DNA of 20,962 nt from DASQPR01 sp035713725 (GTDB lineage: Bacteria > Actinomycetota > Actinomycetes > Mycobacteriales > Micromonosporaceae): the NCBI GenBank assembly GCA_035713725.1, contig DASTMZ010000050.1, forward strand, positions 1 through 20,962. The letters are read 5' to 3'. A program made the position numbers and the translations under genes. The stretch's first letter is position 1; each line of letters opens with the position of its first letter. Below, piece by piece: positions 14,309 to 20,962 of this stretch. Below the pieces are notes generated by a model. The model saw only the letters and a program-made list of their open reading frames with translations, had not been told where the DNA came from and made no database searches.

Positions 14309-15153
14309 GAGCCGGTGCTCCGGTAGTGGCGAACGCCGGTGCGCCAAACGATTCCGGCCACGGCGCACGCCAGCGCCGCGATGGGAATCGACAGCCAGCC
14401 GGCCCAATCCGGCAGTCCGAGCGGGTCCGAGCGACCGAGCATGGTCAGCGCGGGATAGTACGCGATGAACGCGAACCCGAGTCCGATCGCGAAAACGCGC
14501 CGGAAGAACTGGCCGTAGACGGTCATCGGGTAGTTCGTGAAGTCCCGTCCGCCGTAGGTGAACCCGCTGCCGAACTCGCCGGAATCGATCCACCAGAACG
14601 CGACAGTCGCGGTCGTCACGAAGATCGCCGCGAACAGCGCCGCGCCGGCGATCGGCGTGACGATGATCATCACAACGGTCTGCGCCGACCATCGCAGATG
14701 GACAAGGCCGGCGGCCACCCCGAGCACCGCGACGCCTTCCAGCACACGCCCGACCCGCCTGGTCTGCATGTCGATGCTGACCAGCTGGGGCAGCAGTGGC
14801 AGCGGCCGGACTAGCAGCGAGTCGAGCTGACCGGTACGGATGATCAGCCGCAACTGTTCGATCGACCCCACGACGACGTCGGCGAGCGAGAACGAAAGAC
14901 TTGCGATGGCCGACATGAAGAACGCGTCGCGGAACGCGAACCCGCCCAGCACCGATGTCACGTTGAACAGGACCAGCACCGTGACGAGGTCCATCGCGGT
15001 GAACGTCATGCCGGACACCGCGTCGATCCAGAACGACGTGCGGTAGCTCAGCTGCGCGCGTACCTGAGCCCGCAAGATCCGCTGGTACGGCCGGAAGCGC
15101 TCGCCACGTGCTCCCGCTCCGCGCGTCGCCGCCACCTCCGCTGCGTCAACCAC
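14305..15153 (-). CDS. ABC-2 family permease (COG3694-like)
   Basis: A 282-residue membrane protein with about six hydrophobic helices after an N-terminal cytosolic helix (YQRILRAQVRAQLSYRTSFWID). The central stretch GEFGSGFTYGGRDFTNYPMTVYG and the later FIAYYPALTMLGR are the characteristic blocks of the second permease of the COG4586/4587/3694 transporters. GTG at 15151-15153 overlaps the end of the first permease gene by 8 bases; another GTG at 15133-15135 is possible. No signal peptide or large outside domain is seen. It forms the membrane channel together with the upstream permease, as a heterodimer by family precedent. Confidence 0.85.
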   Translation of the reverse strand: MVDAAEVAATRGAGARGERFRPYQRILRAQVRAQLSYRTSFWIDAVSGMTFTAMDLVTVLVLFNVTSVLGGFAFRDAFFMSAIASLSFSLADVVVGSIEQLRLIIRTGQLDSLLVRPLPLLPQLVSIDMQTRRVGRVLEGVAVLGVAAGLVHLRWSAQTVVMIIVTPIAGAALFAAIFVTTATVAFWWIDSGEFGSGFTYGGRDFTNYPMTVYGQFFRRVFAIGLGFAFIAYYPALTMLGRSDPLGLPDWAGWLSIPIAALACAVAGIVWRTGVRHYRSTGS

Positions 15154-16003
15154 CTTGCACGACCAATCGATGTTCACCGCGGCGCTGCACAGCGGCGGCG
15201 AGCGCGAGCATGGCGACCGCCCAGACCGCCTGCAACGCAACGAGCCCGACCGCGTCCGCGCCGGTGGACCGTTCCGAAATGACGTCCAGCGGTGTCTGGA
15301 GCAGCGACGGGAACGGCGTGGCGATCCACAACGTGGTCGCGAGCCAGTCGGGCAGGAAACGCAACGGGAAGTAGAGGCCGCCAAGCACCGAGCATGCGAG
15401 CGACCATGCGGCCTGCGGACCACGACCGTCGAGCAGCCAGTAGGCGGCCGCGTTGACGACGTACCGACACCCGAAGCACGCGATCACGGCAAGCACGATG
15501 GACAGCGCCCCGAGCGGGTAGGTCGCGACACGCCGCGGCAGGTAGAAGTCGAACGCGATGGCACCGACCGCGACCGGCGCGGCGAACCGGGTCAGCAACG
15601 AAAAGGCGGCACGCCCGAGATCGGCGGCAAGATACGCCGGCACCGGCGGGACCGGGCGCAACAGGTCCGAGACGATGGCACCAGTGCGGATCCGCGAGCC
15701 GAGTTCGGTGTCGCCCCAGATGCCGATCGTCGCGATCATCCCCTGGCCGACCCAGACGTAAGACACGAGTTGCGCGCCGCCATATCCGGCCACCGTGCCA
15801 CCCGCGCTGGACGCCACCGCGAGCATGACGTAGCAGCGCAGGAAGCCGAACACCGTGTTCGTGAAGATTCCGGCCAAGGTCGCTTGGCGATAGGTGGAAT
15901 ATCGTCGGAAACCGGTCTTGGCCAAAACGACAAAAGTCTGTAAGTGTATGTGCGACCGGTCAGCCGGCCGACGGGCCGCGGTGGCGGTGATCGAAGGCAG
16001 CAC
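15146..16003 (-). CDS. ABC-2 family permease (COG4587-like), first gene of the exporter operon
   Basis: A 285-residue membrane protein. An N-terminal amphipathic helix (FVVLAKTGFRRYSTYRQATLAGIFTNTVFGFLRCYVML) leads into about six membrane segments. The blocks GDTELGSRIRTGAIVSDLLRPVPPVPAYLAADLGRA and LRFLPDWLATTLWIATPFPSLLQTPLDVI are typical of COG4587-like permeases. GTG at 16001-16003 follows a strong AAGGAGG on the minus strand (16014-16008) with a short 4-nt spacer. The frame runs on upstream, but that is antisense to the WG-repeat gene. The operon is divergent from that gene across 84 bases. Confidence 0.87.
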   Translation of the reverse strand: MLPSITATAARRPADRSHIHLQTFVVLAKTGFRRYSTYRQATLAGIFTNTVFGFLRCYVMLAVASSAGGTVAGYGGAQLVSYVWVGQGMIATIGIWGDTELGSRIRTGAIVSDLLRPVPPVPAYLAADLGRAAFSLLTRFAAPVAVGAIAFDFYLPRRVATYPLGALSIVLAVIACFGCRYVVNAAAYWLLDGRGPQAAWSLACSVLGGLYFPLRFLPDWLATTLWIATPFPSLLQTPLDVISERSTGADAVGLVALQAVWAVAMLALAAAVQRRGEHRLVVQGG

Positions 16004-16017
16004 GTACCCTCCTTCCG

Positions 16018-16049
16018 CACCGGGCCCGCGAAAGACTAGCGGCCCGGTG
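16018..16049. promoter_or_regulatory. Inverted repeat in the divergent exporter / WG-protein promoter region
   Basis: CACCGGGCC (16018-16026) and GGCCCGGTG (16041-16049) are perfect inverted arms around a 14-nt loop, centred in the only space between the two divergent units. It could be a regulator's operator, or a leader hairpin on the WG side. No regulator is identified. Confidence 0.4.
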
Positions 16050-16087
16050 TCTGGCTGTGCACGTGAGAATTGCGAAAGGGGGTGACC

Positions 16088-18919
16088 GTGAGCGACGACG
16101 AGCGCGACCAGCGCCCCCGATCGGCCGTGCCCGCGTGGGCACGCGTGCCGACGATGCCGTGGAAGCGGGTCACCCCAAAGGGCGAAGAGGACGAGTCGGA
16201 CGAAGGCGCCGACGGTCGCGCCCGATCCGTACCACTGCCACCCGGTGCCGGGCGCGCCTCGGTGCCTGTGCAGCGCGGTGGGCCACGGCCGGCACCCGGA
16301 TACGTCGACGACGATCGGCGCGGGTACGACGATGATCCGCGCGCGTACGGCCGGCCGCGCAGCCCGGAGGCGTACCCGCCGCGCAGCCCGGAGGCGTACC
16401 CGCCCCCGCATGGCGACGGGTACCCGTCCGGCCCGTACCCGCCGGGGGTTGCCCAGCCCGGACCGGGACGGCCGCCGGTTTACCCGCACAGCGGTCCGCC
16501 CTACCCGCCGGCGCCCGCGCACCCACATCCCGGCGGCGCGCCACACCCGCAGAGCGGACCGCCCTACCCGCCGGCGCCGGGGCGCCCGATGCGCGGCGGG
16601 CCACCGGGATCGCCCGGCGGCACACCGCCTGGTACCAGCGCACCGCATGCACCGGGTGGCCCACTCGGGTCGCCGCATCCGGACAGCGCGCCACCGGCGC
16701 CGCGTCGAGTGAGTGGCCGCGCAGCGAAGCCACCGTCGGCCATCTTCGCCGAGCCGCCCGCGGCCATGCGACAGTCCGGCGGCCCGCCGTTCACGCTGCC
16801 GCCGTTTGCGCTGACCGATCCGACGCCGCGTGGCGGAATTGCCGCCATCATCGCCGCGGCGCGCGAAGCCGCAGCGCGGATGTCACCGCCTCGACCCGCT
16901 ACGGCGCCTGGAGTGTACGGACGTCCGGCGGACCAACGTCGCGACCGCGGTGCCTTCGATGAACCGACCGATGAGGCCGCGCTCTACCGCGACGCCGAAG
17001 CCGACCGCTACTCGGATGACCGCCGCGACGGTCGACCGCGTCCCGCCGACCGGGGCGAGCCGCGTCGCTTCGACGAGCGACGCCCCGACGACCGACGGCC
17101 CGACGAGCGACGCCTCGACGACCGCAGGCGGGACGATCGCAGGCCGGCCGCGATCGTCGGCGACCCGGTCGACATGCCGGCCGCGCAAGCCCTGCTCGAC
17201 GTCGGCGCGCGGGTCACCAATCGGCCCGACGCGCCACAGCGACCGGACGACGCCACTGGGCCGGGCGACGGCTCGTCCGACCCGCAAAACTGGTTCGCGC
17301 CGGCGGGACCCGACGGCGATGCGTCGGACGACGCCGGACGCCGTGCCACCGGGCCGGACCGCACAAGCCGCGACAGCCGGACCGACGACGACCCCGACGC
17401 AGCGGTGCGGCAAGCGATCCGTGACCGGGTCGCCGCACGTGGGCCGGCTTCCGCCGATGACATGCCGCGCGATCGCACACGCGGTGGATCGGACGACGCG
17501 GACGCACGTCGCGACATGGACGCACGCCGCGACAGTGATGGACAGCGCGACCGTGACGGACAGCGCGACGGTGACGAGCCGCCGATCTCCGCACCGCCAT
17601 CGCCGAACGACCCGGAGCAGATTCTCGCCAGGTTCGAGTGGACGTTTGACGCCGAGACACTGCGCGAGAAGGTCGACGAGGACGGCGACGCGACGCTGCG
17701 CGAGATCCGCGACATGCTCACCGCGAAGGTCACCGACAATCCCGACAACGCGTCTCGCGCGCGACTGCTCAGCCTGCGCGCCGTGGTGTCTCGGGTGCTC
17801 GGCGACCTCCACATGGCGTTCGCCGACGGCAAGCTAGCGCTCGCACACGCGGAAGCCACCGGCGAGTTGCGCCGCATCGCGATCTGCCAAGCGAGGCTGG
17901 CCAGCGTGTTGCAGTGGCGGGGCGACTACACGGAGGCCGACCGGCTGTTCGCCGAGGCGAACTCGACCGAGTTGCCGAACCGGCTGCGCGGCACGATGCA
18001 TTCGCACGCCGGGCGGAGCGCCTACGAACAGGGCCGTTACATCGAAGCCTGCAAGCACTTCGAGGCCGCGGTGGACCTCGGCAAGGAAGAGGACCCCGAA
18101 CTGGTCGCGGCGACCGAGCTGGCGCTCGACGCGGTGTTGCGGCGGGTGGTCGCCGACGGCTGGGGTCCGTTCCCGCGCAGCCGCGAGGAGCTTCTGCAGA
18201 TCAAGAAGCCACCGTCGCCCGCGATGGACGACGAGACCGAGCTGTGGGGTTACACCGACGCGGACGGCGAAACAGTGGTACCCGCGCGGTACGCCGACAT
18301 CCAGCCGTTCCGCGATGGCGTGGCATGGGTGCGCCGCCCGGAGTCCGAAACGTGGGAGCTGGTCGACGAGGGCGGCGACACGCTCATCAAGTCGAAGGAC
18401 GGCTACCTCGGCGTCAGCTCGTTCTCGGGCGGCCTGGCATGGGTGTCCCGCGATGGCAAGGGACGGTGGATCGCCGTCGACCGCAACAACAACGTCACGA
18501 TCTCCACTGGCTTCGATGACGTACGACCGTTCCGGCGCGGCGTCGCCGCGGTGCGTCGGGACGGCTACTGGGGCGCGGTGGACAGCGTCGGACGCGTGAT
18601 CGTGCCGTTCGCGTACGACCTGTTCGCCACCGCGTTGTCCGATGGCCGATACATCGACGGGTTCTCCGACGAGGGCCTCGCCGTAGTCGAGATCGAAGGG
18701 CTCAAGGGTGTGGTGGACCGGAGCGGGCGTACCGTCGTCGACCCGGCGTTCCAGTCGCTAGTCATCCACCCGGTCGCGTTTCTCATCACCGACGACAGCC
18801 GACGGTGGGGTGCGCTCGACCGCAAGGGCCGAATCCTCATCGACCCGACGCATCCGAGTCGTGTCTCGGTGACGCTGGAGATCGAGCGCCTGCTCGCCGA
18901 CGCTCGCCCGGTCTTGTAG
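16088..18919 (+). CDS. WG-repeat protein with Pro-rich N-terminus and TPR-like domain
   Basis: A 943-residue protein with no signal peptide or membrane helix, so probably cytosolic. Residues 1-260 are Pro/Gly/Tyr-rich and disordered, with short repeats such as RSPEAYPP twice. Residues about 275-505 are Asp/Arg-rich and repetitive. About 507-700 is helical and TPR-like (ARFEWTFDAETLREKV, LHMAFADGKLALAHAEATGE, GDYTEADRLFAEAN, GRYIEACKHFEAAVDLG). About 717-930 holds roughly six WG (KWG-type) repeats: LWGYTDADGETVVPARY, WELVDEGGDTLI, WIAVDRNNNVTI, YWGAVDSVGRVIVPFAY, LKGVVDRSGRTVVDPAF and RWGALDRKGRILIDPTH. TPR and WG domains suggest a protein-binding scaffold; no enzyme motif was found. GTG 16088 (MSDDERDQ) is chosen for the AAGGGGG upstream; a TTG at 16070 and a GTG at 16082 are in frame. 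The HIT-like gene follows after 22 bases. Confidence 0.8.
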   Translation: MSDDERDQRPRSAVPAWARVPTMPWKRVTPKGEEDESDEGADGRARSVPLPPGAGRASVPVQRGGPRPAPGYVDDDRRGYDDDPRAYGRPRSPEAYPPRSPEAYPPPHGDGYPSGPYPPGVAQPGPGRPPVYPHSGPPYPPAPAHPHPGGAPHPQSGPPYPPAPGRPMRGGPPGSPGGTPPGTSAPHAPGGPLGSPHPDSAPPAPRRVSGRAAKPPSAIFAEPPAAMRQSGGPPFTLPPFALTDPTPRGGIAAIIAAAREAAARMSPPRPATAPGVYGRPADQRRDRGAFDEPTDEAALYRDAEADRYSDDRRDGRPRPADRGEPRRFDERRPDDRRPDERRLDDRRRDDRRPAAIVGDPVDMPAAQALLDVGARVTNRPDAPQRPDDATGPGDGSSDPQNWFAPAGPDGDASDDAGRRATGPDRTSRDSRTDDDPDAAVRQAIRDRVAARGPASADDMPRDRTRGGSDDADARRDMDARRDSDGQRDRDGQRDGDEPPISAPPSPNDPEQILARFEWTFDAETLREKVDEDGDATLREIRDMLTAKVTDNPDNASRARLLSLRAVVSRVLGDLHMAFADGKLALAHAEATGELRRIAICQARLASVLQWRGDYTEADRLFAEANSTELPNRLRGTMHSHAGRSAYEQGRYIEACKHFEAAVDLGKEEDPELVAATELALDAVLRRVVADGWGPFPRSREELLQIKKPPSPAMDDETELWGYTDADGETVVPARYADIQPFRDGVAWVRRPESETWELVDEGGDTLIKSKDGYLGVSSFSGGLAWVSRDGKGRWIAVDRNNNVTISTGFDDVRPFRRGVAAVRRDGYWGAVDSVGRVIVPFAYDLFATALSDGRYIDGFSDEGLAVVEIEGLKGVVDRSGRTVVDPAFQSLVIHPVAFLITDDSRRWGALDRKGRILIDPTHPSRVSVTLEIERLLADARPVL
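16357..16404 (+). repeat. Perfect 24-bp tandem repeat inside the WG-protein gene
   Basis: Bases 16357-16380 and 16381-16404 are identical and encode RSPEAYPP twice in the Pro-rich N-terminus. Such an in-frame unit could expand or contract by slippage without breaking the frame. Further degenerate repeats lie at about 17059-17152 (Asp-x-Arg-Arg units) and 17500-17578 (a six-residue D-x-R/Q-R-D-x unit). Confidence 0.8.
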
Positions 18920-18941
18920 CCGCCCTGGAGGTTCGTGCGCA

Positions 18942-19529
18942 TTGACCGCCAATCGCGAACCGTTCGACATGGCCGCATACGTTGAGCGGTCGCGCCGCGG
19001 ACCGTGCTTCGTGTGCGCCTTTCTGGCCGGCGATCCTGACTTTCCACACGATCTGCTCTACGACGACGGCCAGTGGGTGGCATTCATGGACCGGTATCCG
19101 ACGATGCCGGGTCGGGTTCTGGTCGCGCCGCGGGAGCATCTCGAGCACGTAGTCCGCGACGTGGATCGCAACGCGTACCTGAGCATGCAGGACGTGATCT
19201 ACCGCGTCGCTCAAGCAGTTGAGGCGGCCGTGCCGAGCGAGCGTACGTACCTCCTCAGCCTCGGCAGTCAGCAGGGCAACAACCACCTGCACTGGATCAT
19301 CGCGCCGCTGCCGCCCGGCACACCGTACGAGGATCAGCAATTCGCGGCGCTGATGGCCTCGAATGGCGTCGTATGCTTGCCACCCACAGAGAATGCGGCG
19401 ATTGCTGCGCGAATCCGCGGATACCTTTCACGAAGCTCCGGCGCGACCGGCAACGCCTCCAGCGGCGAGTGGGGCGAGTGGGGCGACCCCCGTCACAAGG
19501 CGATGAGCGTTCGGCGGCCGCTTCGATAG
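18942..19529 (+). CDS. HIT-like protein with degenerate histidine triad
   Basis: A 195-residue protein with the layout of bacterial HIT hydrolases: RRGPCFVCAFLAGDPDFPHDLLYDDGQWVAFMDRYPTMPGRVLVAPREHLEHV, containing the CxxC usual near the N-terminus, then GNNHLHWIIAPLPPG. In HIT enzymes this last stretch reads HxHxHxx with the middle His as nucleophile. Here the first two histidines are present but the third position is Ile, so activity may be altered or lost. The C-terminal 30 residues are Gly/Ser/Trp-rich and unlike the family. TTG at 18942 has GGAGG 10 nt upstream; ATG at 18969 is an alternative. It lies 22 bases after the WG-protein gene and is probably co-transcribed. A HIT nucleotide phosphatase or hydrolase role is family inference. 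Confidence 0.82.
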   Translation: MTANREPFDMAAYVERSRRGPCFVCAFLAGDPDFPHDLLYDDGQWVAFMDRYPTMPGRVLVAPREHLEHVVRDVDRNAYLSMQDVIYRVAQAVEAAVPSERTYLLSLGSQQGNNHLHWIIAPLPPGTPYEDQQFAALMASNGVVCLPPTENAAIAARIRGYLSRSSGATGNASSGEWGEWGDPRHKAMSVRRPLR

Positions 19530-19532
19530 GGT
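19527..19532 (+). promoter_or_regulatory. Candidate -10 of a leaderless aldo/keto reductase transcript
   Basis: TAGGGT matches TAnnnT and ends 7 nt before the ATG at 19539. Its first three bases are the TAG stop codon of the HIT-like gene, so the promoter is embedded in that gene's end. The bases up to the ATG contain no Shine-Dalgarno. Confidence 0.5.
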
Positions 19533-19538
19533 CTGCGC

Positions 19539-20537
19539 ATGGAGTTCCGACACCTTGGCCGATCCGGCCTGATCGTCAGCGAGATCTCGTACGGCAACTG
19601 GATCACGCATGGCTCACAGGTCGAAGAGGACGCCGCAGTCGCGTGCGTCCGCGCCGCCCTCGATGAGGGCATCACCACATTCGACACCGCAGACGTCTAC
19701 GCCGGCACGCGCGCGGAAGCCGTTCTCGGGCGTGCGCTTGCCGGGCAACGCCGCGAAGGACTGGAGATTTTCACGAAGGTCTACTGGCCGACCGGCGAGG
19801 GACGCAACGACCGCGGGCTGTCCCGCAAGCACATCATGGAGTCGATCAACGGCTCGCTTCGCCGGTTGCAGACCGACTACGTCGACCTCTATCAGTGCCA
19901 CCGGTACGACTACGAAACGCCACTCGACGAGACGATGCAGGCGCTCGCCGATGTCGTACATTCCGGCAAGGCGCACTACGTCGGTGTGTCGGAGTGGAAA
20001 GCGTCGGAGATCCGTGCGGCGTTCCCGATTGCACAGGATCTGAAGATCCAGCTCGTCTCGAACCAGCCGCAGTATTCGCTGCTGTGGCGCGTCATCGAGA
20101 CCGAGGTCGTGCCGACCTGCGAGGAACTCGGGATCGGCCAGGTCGTCTTCTCCCCGATGGCCCAGGGCGTGCTCTCCGGAAAGTACCTGCCCGGTCAGCC
20201 ACATCCGGTCGGCTCACGCGCCACCGACGACAAGTCCGGCGCAAACTTCATTTCCGGCTGGCTGCGCGACGACGTGCTCGGCGCCGTACAACGTCTGGTT
20301 CCGCTCGCCGAACAGGCCGGCCTTTCGATGCCGCAGTTGGCCCTCGCGTGGGCGCTGCAGAACCCGAACGTGTCGAGTGCGATTGTCGGCGCGACACGTC
20401 CGGAACAGCTGCGTGACAACGTTAAGGCGGCCGGCGTGAAACTGGACGCCGATCTGCTGAAGGCGATCGACGAGATCGTCGAGCCGGTCGTCGAGCGTGA
20501 CCCGGCGAAGACCGCGAGTCCGGCCCGCCGTCCGTAG
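19539..20537 (+). CDS. Aldo/keto reductase (AKR superfamily)
   Basis: A 332-residue NADPH-dependent oxidoreductase of the potassium-channel beta-subunit-like AKR branch. The catalytic tetrad is complete: Asp49 (ITTFDTADVYAG), Tyr54, Lys80 (EIFTKVYW) and His121 (YQCHRYD). Further hallmarks are YVDLYQCHRYDYETPLDETMQAL, GKAHYVGVSEW, LVSNQPQYSLLWR, FSPMAQGVLSGKYLPG and the C-terminal cofactor block SSAIVGATRPEQLRDNVKA. Length and order are normal for the family; the physiological aldehyde or ketone is unknown. It starts 9 bases after the HIT-like stop but appears to have its own leaderless promoter. A strong hairpin follows it. Confidence 0.93.
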   Translation: MEFRHLGRSGLIVSEISYGNWITHGSQVEEDAAVACVRAALDEGITTFDTADVYAGTRAEAVLGRALAGQRREGLEIFTKVYWPTGEGRNDRGLSRKHIMESINGSLRRLQTDYVDLYQCHRYDYETPLDETMQALADVVHSGKAHYVGVSEWKASEIRAAFPIAQDLKIQLVSNQPQYSLLWRVIETEVVPTCEELGIGQVVFSPMAQGVLSGKYLPGQPHPVGSRATDDKSGANFISGWLRDDVLGAVQRLVPLAEQAGLSMPQLALAWALQNPNVSSAIVGATRPEQLRDNVKAAGVKLDADLLKAIDEIVEPVVERDPAKTASPARRP

Positions 20538-20583
20538 TACCAACCCGTTCCAGGACGGTACGCTCCCCCGCACGTAGTTGATC

Positions 20584-20610
20584 GTGGCGCCCGGCTCGAC
20601 CGGGCGCCAC
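20584..20610. terminator. Perfect 11-bp stem terminator between convergent genes
   Basis: GTGGCGCCCGG (20584-20594) and CCGGGCGCCAC (20600-20610) form an 11-bp perfect stem with a 5-nt loop. It lies between the aldo/keto reductase stop (20537) and the MarR stop (20614), so it can serve both strands. There is no U-tract. Confidence 0.75.
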
Positions 20611-20613
20611 GCG

Positions 20614-20962
20614 CTAATCCGAGGTCAGTGCGCGCGTGCCGGTGACGCGTTCGATCGCCGCGACCACGTCGGCGATCGACGCCCTCTCCGCCGGGGTCAT
20701 TGCTTCGAGCATGCCCGCGAGTACGGCGAGCCGCCGGCGGCGGGATGCGTGCAGCAGATCGCGGCCGGCCGAGGTCGCCGTCACGCTCACCTGTCGCGCA
20801 TCGCTACTCTGACGCGCGCGAACCGCGAACCCGGCCGCCTCGAGCCCGGACACAGTGGACGTGATCGTGGCCGGGCTGACGCGCTCGATGCCGGCGAGTT
20901 CGGTCATCGTCAACGGTCCGCGTACCACGATGACCGACAGCGCCGAGAGCCGCGCCGGACTC
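20614..20962 (-). CDS. MarR-family transcriptional regulator, N-terminally truncated by window edge
   Basis: The frame is open to the right edge, so the N-terminal part of the gene is missing and the GTG at 20926-20928 is internal. About 115 residues are visible. The winged helix-turn-helix reads SPARLSALSVIVVRGPLTMTELAG, then ERVSPATITSTVSGLEAAGFAVRARQSSDARQVSVTATSAGRDLL, with the wing (SSDARQVSVTAT) typical of MarR proteins. A C-terminal dimerisation helix follows (LEAMTPAERASIADVVAAIERV). Family members bind palindromic operators and respond to small phenolic or oxidative ligands. The target is unknown; the convergent aldo/keto reductase is a neighbour, not evidently a target. Confidence 0.9.
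   Translation of the reverse strand, partial: SPARLSALSVIVVRGPLTMTELAGIERVSPATITSTVSGLEAAGFAVRARQSSDARQVSVTATSAGRDLLHASRRRRLAVLAGMLEAMTPAERASIADVVAAIERVTGTRALTSD

Noticed and set aside
16300..16620. Tandem repeats considered as a CRISPR array
   Set aside because: The repeats are in-frame Pro-rich coding units of varying length without uniform unique spacers or nearby cas genes.
16004..16678. Upstream extension of the first exporter permease to 510 codons
   Set aside because: It is antisense to the Pro-rich part of the WG-protein gene; the AAGGAGG-GTG start at 16003 gives a normal permease.
16883..17877. Two long minus-strand ORFs opposite the Asp/Arg-rich part of the WG gene
   Set aside because: They arise from the repetitive GC-rich codons of the plus-strand gene and have no start signals or family features.

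Overview
This window is a high-GC, densely packed stretch of an actinobacterial chromosome. The assignment to Actinomycetota rests on the actinobacterial cytochrome c oxidase subunit IV (ctaF type), a DUF3043 protein, an F420-type LLM oxidoreductase, an AdoK-like adenosine kinase and frequent GTG/TTG starts. Genus cannot be fixed from this sequence alone. No tRNA, rRNA, CRISPR array, phage gene, transposase or other mobile element was seen.

Layout. (1) 1-2559: the end of an ABC ATPase gene and a ten-helix FtsX-type permease, overlapping by ATGA, followed by a hairpin-rich gap. (2) 2698-4039, minus strand: ctaC-ctaF, the aa3 oxidase subunit II and IV genes. (3) 4198-5561, plus strand: a cysteine desulfurase overlapping a TusA-like sulfur carrier. 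(4) 5606-8412, minus strand: adenosine kinase, ErpA/HesB Fe-S carrier and glycerate kinase. Blocks 2 and 4, plus the DUF3043 gene, recall the Mycobacterium tuberculosis ctaF/ctaC - adoK - Rv2204c - Rv2205c - Rv2206 neighbourhood. (5) 8569-12287, plus strand: nadA, murA and the DUF3043 gene. (6) 12412-13302: an LLM oxidoreductase. (7) 13307-16003, minus strand: a three-gene ABC-2 exporter resembling COG4586/COG4587/COG3694. (8) 16088-20537, plus strand: a 943-residue Pro-rich/TPR/WG-repeat protein, a HIT-like protein with a degenerate motif, and an aldo/keto reductase. (9) 20614 to the edge, minus strand: a MarR regulator cut by the window.

How the genes relate. Sulfur and Fe-S chemistry recurs: desulfurase and TusA mobilise sulfur, ErpA carries Fe-S clusters, and NadA needs a [4Fe-4S] cluster. 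The ctaC-ctaF pair, the ABC-2 operon and the desulfurase-tusA pair are compact units with overlaps or very short gaps. Several plus-strand genes (desulfurase, nadA, DUF3043, aldo/keto reductase) lack a Shine-Dalgarno sequence and have a -10-like hexamer ending exactly 7 nt before the start codon, which is the geometry of leaderless transcripts. Most of the window is housekeeping. The least familiar part is the WG/TPR protein with its degenerate HIT neighbour, divergent from the ABC-2 exporter. I do not see a clearly new defence or biosynthetic system.
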